NCBI GenBank assembly: GCA_048268105.1
Contig: JBLWWH010000028.1
Span: forward strand, 1-30,534
Direction: 5' to 3'
DNA: 30,534 nt
DNA from: Profundicola sp048268105
GTDB lineage: Bacteria; Bacteroidota; Bacteroidia; Flavobacteriales; Weeksellaceae
Shown here: positions 1-7,932 of the stretch, in pieces
Position numbering within the stretch: the stretch's first letter is position 1
Layout: each line of letters opens with the position of its first letter
The notes under the pieces: generated by a model
The model's input: the letters and a program-made list of their open reading frames with translations, nothing else
What the model was told of the DNA's origin: nothing
Databases searched by the model: none
Translations under genes and position numbers: made by a program

Positions 1-103
1 ATAAATTCATATCTTTATTCTCTGTAATTCAATGCAATATAATACTTTTAGGCGAATTTACGGACATTCATTAAAATAAACTTCTTTAATAAGTTAACAT
101 TCT

Positions 104-111
104 TATATTTG
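104..111 (+). promoter_or_regulatory. Bacteroidota -7 promoter box for rfbA
   Basis: TATATTTG matches the TAnnTTTG -7 element of Bacteroidota housekeeping promoters. No clear -33 TTG is visible at the usual 17-23 base spacing. The box ends only 4 bases before the rfbA ATG, so the transcript would be leaderless or nearly so. Confidence 0.5.
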
Positions 112-115
112 CACC

Positions 116-991
116 ATGAAAGGAATTATTTTAGCTGGTGGCTCCGGAACAAGATTACATCCGTTAACGCAAGTCGTATCGAAGCAGTTACTGCCGATAT
201 ACGATAAACCGATGATTTATTACCCCTTATCTGTATTAATGCTGGCAGGCATCCGCGAAATATTAATTATTTCTACACCGCACGACTTACCTAATTTTAA
301 AAAACTTTTAGGCGATGGAAGTCAGATAGGACTTCAAATATCCTATGCCGAACAACCATCTCCCGATGGATTAGCGCAAGCTTTTATTATAGGTGAAGAA
401 TTTATTGGCGATGATGATGTTTGTTTGGTGTTAGGCGATAATATTTTTTATGGTGCTGGATTACATCATATCCTACAGTCAGCAAAAAATGAGGTAACTG
501 AAAATCAAAATGCCGTCATCTTTGGCTATTATGTGAATGATCCCGAGCGTTATGGAGTCGCAACTTTTGACGAACACGGCATAGTACAATCCATTGAAGA
601 AAAACCAAATGACCCGAAAAGTAACCACGCTGTCGTAGGTTTATATTTTTACCCAAACTCTGTCGTGGAAATTGCTAAAAATGTCCAGCCTTCAGAACGG
701 GGTGAATTGGAGATTACATCGGTGAATCAGCAGTATTTAAATAAAAATCAACTTAAACTTCAAAAATTGAGTCGTGGTTTTGCCTGGCTGGACACCGGCA
801 CACACCAGGCACTCACGGAAGCCACAGAATTTGTGAAAGCTGTAGAGCACAGAACTGGATTAAAAATTGGTTGCATAGAAGAAATAGCCTATAAATTAAA
901 ATACATCGATGACAAGGGTAGAAAACAAATCATTAAAAATGCGGGTAAAAGCGAATATGCTGCCTATCTTAAGAAAGTTCTAGCCAAATAA
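116..991 (+). CDS. rfbA: Glucose-1-phosphate thymidylyltransferase RfbA
   Basis: Condenses glucose-1-phosphate with dTTP to give dTDP-glucose, the first committed step toward dTDP-rhamnose and other dTDP-6-deoxyhexoses in the cytoplasm. The 291 residues match the family's usual length (about 290). The nucleotide-binding signature GGSGTRLHPLT is at residues 8-18, followed by SKQLLPIYDKPMIYYPLS. The metal-binding Asp of the VLGDNIFYG motif is D108, and the RGELEITSVN and RGFAWLDTGTH blocks lie in the C-terminal half. It is the first gene of the locus, and the flippase gene starts at the very next base, so the two are surely co-transcribed. A second, broken copy lies at 12065. The partner genes rfbB and rfbD are not in the window. 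Identification is certain at family level. Confidence 0.97.
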   Translation: MKGIILAGGSGTRLHPLTQVVSKQLLPIYDKPMIYYPLSVLMLAGIREILIISTPHDLPNFKKLLGDGSQIGLQISYAEQPSPDGLAQAFIIGEEFIGDDDVCLVLGDNIFYGAGLHHILQSAKNEVTENQNAVIFGYYVNDPERYGVATFDEHGIVQSIEEKPNDPKSNHAVVGLYFYPNSVVEIAKNVQPSERGELEITSVNQQYLNKNQLKLQKLSRGFAWLDTGTHQALTEATEFVKAVEHRTGLKIGCIEEIAYKLKYIDDKGRKQIIKNAGKSEYAAYLKKVLAK

Positions 992-2464
992 ATGTCATTA
1001 AAACAAAAAACAATTTCTGGAGTTATTTGGACGGCCTCTCAGCAATTTGGCATTGTAGGAATACGTTTTTTTGCTCAAATTTTATTAGCAAGAATAATTT
1101 CCCCATCTGATTTTGGTTTATTTGGTCTTATAATAATATTTAATGCTATTGGCAATACCATTTCCGAATCAGGCATGGGCCAATCATTGATTAGAAGCAA
1201 CAAATTAACGGAAAAGGATTATGGAACCGTATTTCTTTTAAATTTATTCGTTTCCATCTTCATTTATTTTATTATATTTTTGTCGGCTCCTTTTATTGCG
1301 GATTGGTATGAGAAACCTATTCTCACAAGTTTAATTCGGGTATATTCTATAGCAATAATACTTACTTCTTTTTCTTCTATACAAATTCACAGGCTCACCA
1401 AACTTTTAAAATTTAAGGAACAAACCATTGTTCAAATTCCTTCGGTTCTAATCTCGGCTTTAGTTGGTATTGTTATGGGTTATCTTGGGTATGGTGTATG
1501 GGCATTGGTTTGGATGGAAATTATTATGATATTTCTAATTGCTGTCCAATTCTGGATTTTCACGAATTGGCGTCCTAAATTTATATTCGATTATCATGTT
1601 TTTCAACATCATTTTAATTTTGGATATAAATTATTACTTTCAGGTTTACTAGATTCCATCATGAAAAACATTTATCCCATGGTCATAGGGAAATATAACC
1701 CGATTCAACAAGTAGGGTTTTATACCCGGGCTTCTACCTTAAAAAACGTTCCAGTAAACACTATTATGTCCGCATTAGGTCGAGTAACTTATCCTGTTCT
1801 GGCTGAAGTTAAAAATGATAAAAAACGATTAAAAGATATTTACCAGAAAATGTTACAAGTAGCATTATTTGCAATTGCACCTATGATGCTCCTATTCATT
1901 GTCATAGCAGAACCATTGTTTATTTTTCTGATTACAGATGTTTGGCTACCTGCCGTACCCTATTTCCAATTATTATGTTTTACAGGGATACTTTATCCTC
2001 TTCATGTTTATAATTTAAACATATTAAAAGTACAAGGAAGATCCGATTTATTTTTAAAAGCTGAAGTTTATAAAAAAATAGTAGGAATATCCATTTTAGT
2101 CATCACTGCACCCTTTGGAATTTTCATCATGATTTATGGAATCTTATTGAGCAATATAATTGGTTTGTTAATTAATCAATATTTTTCTTCAAAGGTTTTG
2201 AATTATTCTAATAAGGAGCAAAGTTTAGATAGTTTGAAAATTATTTGGCCTGCAATATTGGCGGGTAGTTTACTTTATTATTTGAATCAATTTTTGAAGT
2301 ATGATGCTATGAACATATATTATCTTTTGCATATTATAGTTTCCAGCTTGATATTTATGATGATTTATATAACTTTACAAAAACTTGTCAATAAGCCGAT
2401 TTACAACGAATTAAAAAGCATATTAATTGGATTGAATATAAAAAACAAATTAAAACGCAAATGA
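992..2464 (+). CDS. wzx: Wzx-type polysaccharide flippase (PST family), copy 1
   Basis: Integral membrane protein of the MOP superfamily (polysaccharide transport family, COG2244-like) expected to flip undecaprenyl-diphosphate-linked repeat units across the inner membrane. The 490 residues contain about 12-14 hydrophobic segments and the family's typical start (MSLKQKTISGVIWT), with ISPSDFGLFG near residues 36-45. It abuts the rfbA stop codon and overlaps the following aminotransferase gene by 4 bases (ATGA), which points to tight translational coupling. It is clearly paralogous to the protein at 13445: both share motifs such as PILTxLIRVYS and GYLGxGVWALV. The lipid-linked substrate cannot be read from the sequence. 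Confidence 0.93.
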   Translation: MSLKQKTISGVIWTASQQFGIVGIRFFAQILLARIISPSDFGLFGLIIIFNAIGNTISESGMGQSLIRSNKLTEKDYGTVFLLNLFVSIFIYFIIFLSAPFIADWYEKPILTSLIRVYSIAIILTSFSSIQIHRLTKLLKFKEQTIVQIPSVLISALVGIVMGYLGYGVWALVWMEIIMIFLIAVQFWIFTNWRPKFIFDYHVFQHHFNFGYKLLLSGLLDSIMKNIYPMVIGKYNPIQQVGFYTRASTLKNVPVNTIMSALGRVTYPVLAEVKNDKKRLKDIYQKMLQVALFAIAPMMLLFIVIAEPLFIFLITDVWLPAVPYFQLLCFTGILYPLHVYNLNILKVQGRSDLFLKAEVYKKIVGISILVITAPFGIFIMIYGILLSNIIGLLINQYFSSKVLNYSNKEQSLDSLKIIWPAILAGSLLYYLNQFLKYDAMNIYYLLHIIVSSLIFMMIYITLQKLVNKPIYNELKSILIGLNIKNKLKRK

Positions 2465-3522
2465 TCAACGTTACCAAAACCTTTCTTCCCCCAATGGAAG
2501 AATATACTTCTTATTTACAGCGTGCTTATGATAAAGTATGGCTTACTAATCGTGGAGAATTGGTAAAAGAGTTAGAAGATAAACTTAAATCCTTTTTAGG
2601 TGTTAATCACCTAACCTTAACGACAAATGGCACATTACCGATTCAGATTGCTATCAAAGCACTGGAATTAAAAGGAGAGATCATTACCACACCCTTCTCC
2701 TATGTTGCCACAACGTCTTCGATTGCCTGGGAGAATTGCACCCCTGTTTTTGTGGACATCGAACCGGATTATCTAACGATTGATGCGACCAAGATTGAAG
2801 AAGTCATTACTGAAAAAACCTCAGCAATTTTGGCTACGCATGTTTTTGGAAACCCTTGTGATGTGGAAGCTATTCAACAAATTGCAGAAAAGCACAATCT
2901 AAAAGTTATTTATGATGCTGCCCATTGTTTTGGCGTAAAATACAAGGGGAAAAGCATTTTTGATTATGGCGATGTAAGCACATGTTCATTTCATGCCACC
3001 AAAATCTTTCATACGGGCGAAGGAGGGTGTTTTATAAGCAAGGATGAAGCACTGCATCAAAAACTTTTCTATCATCATAATTTTGGTCATAAAACAGCCA
3101 CAAGTTTTCATGGAGTGGGCACCAATGCCAAAATGAGTGAATTGCAAGCTGCCATGGGATTAGCCGTTTTTGATCATATCGAGGAGATTTTTCAAAATCG
3201 AAAAAAGGCCGTTGAAACCTATGACGAACTTTTAAAAAACGTTTCAGTTCAAGGTTTGAAAATTAGAGAAGGAACGGAATGGAATTATCATTACTATCCT
3301 GTCATCTTTGAATCTGAAGATGAACTACTAAAAGTAATGCAGGCAATGAGTGCAGAAAATATATTTCCTAGAAGATATTTTTATCCAAGTTTGAATACAT
3401 TAAATTACGTCACGAACGAAACAATGGACATATCGGAATCGATTGCCAAAAGGATACTATGTTTACCTTTATCAGCAGTAATCTCAAATACAGAAATAAA
3501 TGAAATTTCTCAATTACTTTAA
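2461..3522 (+). CDS. DegT/DnrJ/EryC1/StrS sugar aminotransferase (VioA/FdtB-like)
   Basis: PLP-dependent aminotransferase that would convert a keto-sugar nucleotide to an amino sugar. The 353 residues span the whole fold. The motif VIYDAAHCFG places the cofactor-contacting Asp at D152, and SFHATKIFHTGEGG places the Schiff-base Lys at K181. The opening VTKTFLPPMEEY and the TNGTLPIQIAIKAL and TTPFSYVATTSS blocks recall the VioA/FdtB branch, which acts on dTDP-4-keto or dTDP-3-keto-6-deoxyhexoses. That would fit the neighbouring rfbA, but the substrate is inferred. A GNAT acetyltransferase and an ATP-grasp protein follow, consistent with N-acylation of the new amine. Alternative: an aminotransferase acting on a UDP-keto sugar. 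Confidence 0.9.
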   Translation: MINVTKTFLPPMEEYTSYLQRAYDKVWLTNRGELVKELEDKLKSFLGVNHLTLTTNGTLPIQIAIKALELKGEIITTPFSYVATTSSIAWENCTPVFVDIEPDYLTIDATKIEEVITEKTSAILATHVFGNPCDVEAIQQIAEKHNLKVIYDAAHCFGVKYKGKSIFDYGDVSTCSFHATKIFHTGEGGCFISKDEALHQKLFYHHNFGHKTATSFHGVGTNAKMSELQAAMGLAVFDHIEEIFQNRKKAVETYDELLKNVSVQGLKIREGTEWNYHYYPVIFESEDELLKVMQAMSAENIFPRRYFYPSLNTLNYVTNETMDISESIAKRILCLPLSAVISNTEINEISQLL

Positions 3523-3534
3523 ATCAACAACCTT

Positions 3535-3993
3535 ATGAAAATCAAAACAGCTTCAAATGAAGACACTCAAAAAATCGTTGAATATATTCTTGAAGTTCAG
3601 AATGACTTCAATCCTCCTTTTTTAGATAGAATTAGGGATAAATCAGATGTAAGTTCTGCTGAAACCTATATTGAAAAAGTTTACAAACTTGGAAAGATAA
3701 TTTTTATTGAAATAGATGATACTGTCGCTGGAGCTTTATTTGTCTACATGAACGACAAGGTAAATTACGAAGGTTATATTTCATTTTTATCCGTTAAAAA
3801 AGATTTTTCAGGAAAAGGATTAGCTCAAAAATTGTTGAATTCTGCTATTAATCTCGCGTTCAAAAATGGCATGAAAAAGATAAATGTTAAGACTTGGAGC
3901 ACTAATCATCCTGCAATTAATTTATACTTAAAAAATAATTTTCAAGTAATAAGTAAATCTGAAGATATCGTCTTTCAAAAAAAGAAGAATTAA
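3535..3993 (+). CDS. GNAT-family N-acetyltransferase
   Basis: A 152-residue single-domain GNAT acyltransferase. The acetyl-CoA pyrophosphate-binding loop is visible as DFSGKGLAQKLL (about residues 90-101), preceded by the beta-4 strand ISFLSVKK. The C-terminal NHPAINLYLKNNF motif carries the usual Tyr (Y131). It sits 12 bases after the sugar aminotransferase and before an ATP-grasp ligase, so the likely substrate is the amine made by the aminotransferase, or the alpha-amine of an amino acid attached to it. That role is inferred from context. The family also acetylates proteins and small metabolites, so the assignment beyond GNAT is tentative. Confidence 0.85.
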   Translation: MKIKTASNEDTQKIVEYILEVQNDFNPPFLDRIRDKSDVSSAETYIEKVYKLGKIIFIEIDDTVAGALFVYMNDKVNYEGYISFLSVKKDFSGKGLAQKLLNSAINLAFKNGMKKINVKTWSTNHPAINLYLKNNFQVISKSEDIVFQKKKN

Positions 3994-4034
3994 TATCCTA
4001 GGACTTTTCTTTAAACTATCAGTTTCTTAAAAAT

Positions 4035-4982
4035 ATGAAATATAATATCTTAATAACGGCGATTGGATCATTTTCGGCAGCCGAAGTAATAAATTCATTA
4101 AAAAAGGATTCTAGAATTGATGCTATTTTCGGTTGTGATATATTCCCAAAGGAATGGCATTACATCTCAAAGGATTTCAATGAAGTTTTTCAATCACCTA
4201 TGGTAGTAGATGAAATGGCCTATTTTGAGTTTATAAAAAAAATTATTAGAGAGAAAAAAATTGAAATAATCATTCCTCTAACAGATATTGAAATCGATTT
4301 TTTTAATAAGTATAGAGATACGTTTGATGAGGTTTTAATTGTAATGGGAAATAAGAATTTTATAACCTTGGCTAGAGATAAGGAAAAATTAAATATTTTT
4401 TTAAAGGAAAATGACTTTCCTTTTGTGCCTACTTTTTCCTACGATGAGATTTTAACAGTTGATTTTCCTTTTATAGGCAAGCCGAAAGACGGGCGAAGTT
4501 CAGAGGGTGTCATAATTATGGAGTCACCATCTACTCTTAATAAAGACCAAAATTATACTAATTACATCTTTCAAAAATTTATTCAGGGTGATATATGGAC
4601 AATTGATGTTTTGCGAAATAATTTTTCGAAAGAAATAAGACTTATATCTAGAAAAGAACTTATTCGAACAAAAAATGGTGCTGGAGTTACGGTTGAATTA
4701 TTTTATGATGAAAATTTAATTAGGTTAGCGACTCAAATAAGCGAAAGAATGCAATCTCATGGAGTGTACAATATGGAGTTTATTCGATCTGATGATAAGG
4801 ATTATCTGATTGATGTTAACCCACGTTTTTCAGCCGGAATTGGGTTTACAAGACTTATTGATTATGACATTGTACGGAACACCTTAAATTTATTTGAAAA
4901 CAAAACTTTAGAAGGCGTCGAATCCTATTATAATCTGATTGCTCAAAAACATTATGTTGAGGTAATAAATAAAAAATTATGA
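4035..4982 (+). CDS. ATP-grasp ligase (carbamoyl-phosphate-synthase-like)
   Basis: A 315-residue ATP-grasp protein. It has an N-terminal Rossmann-like pre-ATP-grasp part (NILITAIGSFSAAEVI), an ATP-contacting Lys in FPFIGKPKDGRSSEG (K149), the hinge YIFQKFIQGDIWTIDV, and the Mg/ATP-binding DVNPRFSAG motif (D260, N262, R264). Enzymes of this superfamily form amide or ester bonds through an acyl-phosphate. In polysaccharide loci, single-domain ATP-grasp proteins are commonly proposed to link an amino acid or other carboxylate to a sugar amine or carboxyl group. Here it follows the aminotransferase and GNAT genes and overlaps the next GT gene by 4 bases. The actual donor and acceptor are unknown. 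Confidence 0.85.
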   Translation: MKYNILITAIGSFSAAEVINSLKKDSRIDAIFGCDIFPKEWHYISKDFNEVFQSPMVVDEMAYFEFIKKIIREKKIEIIIPLTDIEIDFFNKYRDTFDEVLIVMGNKNFITLARDKEKLNIFLKENDFPFVPTFSYDEILTVDFPFIGKPKDGRSSEGVIIMESPSTLNKDQNYTNYIFQKFIQGDIWTIDVLRNNFSKEIRLISRKELIRTKNGAGVTVELFYDENLIRLATQISERMQSHGVYNMEFIRSDDKDYLIDVNPRFSAGIGFTRLIDYDIVRNTLNLFENKTLEGVESYYNLIAQKHYVEVINKKL

Positions 4983-5881
4983 AAGATATTATGGTTTCAA
5001 TAAGCTGTTTAACTTATAATCATGCAGCTTATATTCGAGAGTGTCTCGACGGTTTTTTAAATCAAAAATGTAATTTTGCCTTTGAAGTTTTAATACATGA
5101 TGATGCTTCCAATGATGGTACACAGGAAATTATAAAGGAATATCAAGAAAAATATCCAGAAATTATAAAGCCATATATTCAAGTTGAGAATCAATTTTCG
5201 AAAGGTAGACGAGGCTTTAATGCAAAGTATAATTTCTCACGCGCCAAAGGCAAATACATCGCTATGTGCGAGGGTGATGATTATTGGACAGATCCTTTGA
5301 AACTGCAGAAGCAAGTGGATTTTTTGGAGGAAAATAAGGAATTTAATTTCGTAGGTCATTTAACGAGAGAGATTTCTGATATTAAAGATAGAACTTTTAA
5401 ATTCATTTCTCCTGTTAGTGGTAAATTAAACTTTAAACAAGTCATTCAATATGGGTACCCCTGTCATACGACAAGTTTTTTTTTCCGTAGAAAAAGCATA
5501 AAAGAAATATTACCTTATCTTTTAAAAACTACATCTGGCGATCGTCTAAAAACTACATCTGGCGATCGTCCTCTTTTGTATCATTTAAGTTTTAGCGCTC
5601 CAATTTATATCTTGAATGAATATATGTCGGTATATAGACATAATGAAGAAAGTGTAACAAAGAAAGGACTTAATAAAATTAAACCAAATCTCTTTAAATA
5701 TAGTGTAATAAATTTATATTTACCGTTCATAGAAAAAAATTCAGATTACAAATTTTTTTTAAAAAAAAATGCTTCTATAATTTATCTAAAACGATTATAT
5801 AATTATACAAAAACTAAGAGACTAACCCTTGCATATTTTTCCCAATCTACTATTGAATTATTTAAATTTTTAATTAAATGA
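4979..5881 (+). CDS. Family 2 glycosyltransferase with an internal 8-residue duplication
   Basis: Inverting GT-A glycosyltransferase, probably cytoplasmic and adding one sugar to the lipid-linked repeat. The N-terminal VSISCLTYNHAAYIRECLDG, the HDDASNDGT motif (residues 40-48) and the EGDDYW motif (residues 98-103, with D100-D101 as the likely metal-binding pair) are typical of GT2. Residues 182-189 are repeated exactly as 190-197 (LKTTSGDR twice), just before the PLLYHLS helix that follows the acceptor-side motif in this family. The repeat is in frame, so the protein stays full length, but a local change in structure is likely. It overlaps the upstream ATP-grasp gene and the downstream sulfotransferase gene by 4 bases each. 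Confidence 0.9.
   Translation: MKDIMVSISCLTYNHAAYIRECLDGFLNQKCNFAFEVLIHDDASNDGTQEIIKEYQEKYPEIIKPYIQVENQFSKGRRGFNAKYNFSRAKGKYIAMCEGDDYWTDPLKLQKQVDFLEENKEFNFVGHLTREISDIKDRTFKFISPVSGKLNFKQVIQYGYPCHTTSFFFRRKSIKEILPYLLKTTSGDRLKTTSGDRPLLYHLSFSAPIYILNEYMSVYRHNEESVTKKGLNKIKPNLFKYSVINLYLPFIEKNSDYKFFLKKNASIIYLKRLYNYTKTKRLTLAYFSQSTIELFKFLIK
5523..5570 (+). repeat. Exact 24-bp tandem duplication inside the GT2 gene
   Basis: Two perfect 24-base units lie head to tail at 5523-5546 and 5547-5570. The unit length is a multiple of three, so the reading frame is preserved and eight residues (LKTTSGDR) are doubled. Perfect identity between the units implies a very recent event, such as replication slippage, or an assembly artefact. 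Confidence 0.97.
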
Positions 5882-6762
5882 AAAAGGTTAATACATTTAT
5901 AGTCGGAGCACCTAAATGTGGCACAACATCCTTGGCTAATTATTTGAGTCAACATCCTGATGTTTCACTTTGTAATCCAAAAGAGCCAAATTTTTTTAGT
6001 GATGAATTCCAAAATGAATTAATCAATTCTATTGAAAAATATCATAAAAGATTTGAAAATAATAAATTTTTGATTGATGCATCAACATGGTATTTATTTT
6101 CAAATAGCGCGGCAAGGAATATGTATAATTATAACCCTAGCGCTAAGATTATAATAATGTTAAGAGAGCCTTCTAGTATGATATTTTCTTTGTATTTACA
6201 GAATTATTTTAACGGAACTGAAACTGAATCATTCCAAACTGCTCTTGAATTAGAAGATTATAGAAAAACAAACAAGAGTTCTCCAAGTAGCAAAGCTTCG
6301 TATAAACAGTTTTTATACAAGGAAACTGCTATTTTCCAACCTCAAATAGATCGCTATTATGAACTATTCCCAAGAGAAAATATTAAAATTATCTTATTTG
6401 ATGATTTTATTAAAAATACAAAAGAAGAATATTATAAGATTCTTTCATTTTTAGGGGCTGAAATAAAATTACCGGCAGAAGGCTTTATTGTACATAATCC
6501 CTATAAATCAAATAAAAACCAATTTTTAAAAAATGCCATGGCAAATCCACCTAAAATTATATCTAATATATTAAAAGTTTTTCCGAAACAATTAAAATAT
6601 GATTTAGGTCAAATAATAATGAGATTAAATAGAAAAGAATCAGAAAAACCAAAAATATCAAAAGAGATCGAAAAAGATTTAAAAACCTTTTTTGCACCTT
6701 ATAATGATTCCCTTGCAAAAGCCTACAAGCTTGACATTCATCATTGGAATAAATCTGCATAG
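5878..6762 (+). CDS. PAPS-dependent sulfotransferase, copy 1
   Basis: A 294-residue sulfotransferase expected to move sulfate from PAPS to a carbohydrate hydroxyl. The 5'-phosphosulfate-binding loop is GAPKCGTTS (residues 10-18) and is followed by the KEPNFF block. The 3'-phosphate-binding motif is IIMLREPSSMIFS, with R96 and S104 in the usual R-x7-S spacing. There is no signal peptide, so it acts in the cytoplasm, presumably on the growing lipid-linked oligosaccharide or a sugar nucleotide. It overlaps the GT2 gene by 4 bases and is followed 3 bases later by a GT4 gene. It is homologous to the sulfotransferase at 7933. Acceptor unknown. Confidence 0.9.
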   Translation: MKKVNTFIVGAPKCGTTSLANYLSQHPDVSLCNPKEPNFFSDEFQNELINSIEKYHKRFENNKFLIDASTWYLFSNSAARNMYNYNPSAKIIIMLREPSSMIFSLYLQNYFNGTETESFQTALELEDYRKTNKSSPSSKASYKQFLYKETAIFQPQIDRYYELFPRENIKIILFDDFIKNTKEEYYKILSFLGAEIKLPAEGFIVHNPYKSNKNQFLKNAMANPPKIISNILKVFPKQLKYDLGQIIMRLNRKESEKPKISKEIEKDLKTFFAPYNDSLAKAYKLDIHHWNKSA

Positions 6763-6765
6763 ATC

Positions 6766-7869
6766 ATGAAAATTTTTTCAATCATTTCATCATTGTATGG
6801 CGGTGGAGCCGAGAAGTTAGTTGCTGATTTATCCCTACATACTGACAAACTATTTCAAAATACGATTGTATTAAGTAAAAATTCTAAAAAAAAGTATCCT
6901 CATAGTGCCGCTATTAAATATCTAAAGGCAAAAGGATCAAATTTTATTCTTAAAAATTATGGCTATTTTAAGACATTAAACCAACTAAAAAATAATAATC
7001 CGGATGGTTTGTACATAAGTCATTTATGGGTTTCTAATATATTGAACACCATCACAAAGACTTCTGGTTTAAAAACTATTATTTTTATGCACGGCCGATG
7101 GAGTATTACACCGGAAAAGGGATGGCTGTTGGATAATCTTACATCTTATTTTTATAACAAAGCGAGTGCTGTAGTATGCGTTTCTAAATATATGTTAGAA
7201 TTGTATAAAGACTATCACGGAAATCATAAAAATTTATATGTAATATATAATGGAGTAGATTTACCCAATATACAAAACCAAGCTGAGGCTAATTTAGATT
7301 TAAATTTACCCGAAAAATTTTTAGTTTATGTAGCTGGGTTTAGACATGTAAAGAATCACATTGGTTTACTTGAAAACTTAAAGAATTTTTTATTAGAAAC
7401 TGACTATCATCTTGTATTTATAGGTGACGGAGAATTAAAAGAAGCTATTTTAAATGAGATTAAATTCTTATCATTAGAAAATAAAGTAACTTTATTAGGT
7501 AATTTACCCAATCCGCATGCCATCGTAAAAAAAGCGAAGTATGCTCTACTTGCTTCTAAGGATGAATCTTTCAGTTTAACAGTGGTCGAAGCGCAGGCCT
7601 TAGGAATTCCAGTTATTTCAACTGATTGTGGTGGACCAAGGGAAATTTTAGCCTCTGCTTACTTAAATCAGGATATCGCATATCCATTTTACGGCATAGG
7701 CGGAATTCTGATCAAAAAAGATTTAACTATTAATATAGGCGAAATAATTAAGTCTATTACAACTGACCAATATTCGCAACTTTCTAATGAAGCAAAAACG
7801 AATGCAGAGAAATTCAGCATTCAAAAAACCGTGGAACAATATATTCAGTTAGTTAAGACGATTGGTTAA
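6766..7869 (+). CDS. Family 4-type glycosyltransferase (GT-B fold)
   Basis: Retaining GT-B glycosyltransferase of 367 residues. It starts with the GT4-like donor-side loop SLYGGGAEKLVADL (about residues 9-22). The C-terminal half has VAGFRHVKNHIGLLENL, FIGDGELK and a canonical E-x7-E motif (E267 and E275 in DESFSLTVVEAQALGIPV), which binds the nucleotide-sugar. It lies between two sulfotransferase genes and shares the GGAEKL start with the GT at 8874, so sulfotransferase-GT4 appears twice in a row. Sugar and linkage cannot be predicted. Confidence 0.92.
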   Translation: MKIFSIISSLYGGGAEKLVADLSLHTDKLFQNTIVLSKNSKKKYPHSAAIKYLKAKGSNFILKNYGYFKTLNQLKNNNPDGLYISHLWVSNILNTITKTSGLKTIIFMHGRWSITPEKGWLLDNLTSYFYNKASAVVCVSKYMLELYKDYHGNHKNLYVIYNGVDLPNIQNQAEANLDLNLPEKFLVYVAGFRHVKNHIGLLENLKNFLLETDYHLVFIGDGELKEAILNEIKFLSLENKVTLLGNLPNPHAIVKKAKYALLASKDESFSLTVVEAQALGIPVISTDCGGPREILASAYLNQDIAYPFYGIGGILIKKDLTINIGEIIKSITTDQYSQLSNEAKTNAEKFSIQKTVEQYIQLVKTIG

Positions 7870-7932
7870 ATTTAATATCCAAAAAAAATTGGGTTATGGA
7901 AATATTGAAAAATTAGCAGGAAAATTTTTGAA

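Noticed and set aside
1..115. A JUMPStart-like or other conserved leader upstream of the locus
   Set aside because: No such element is visible; only the -7 box at 104-111 can be supported.
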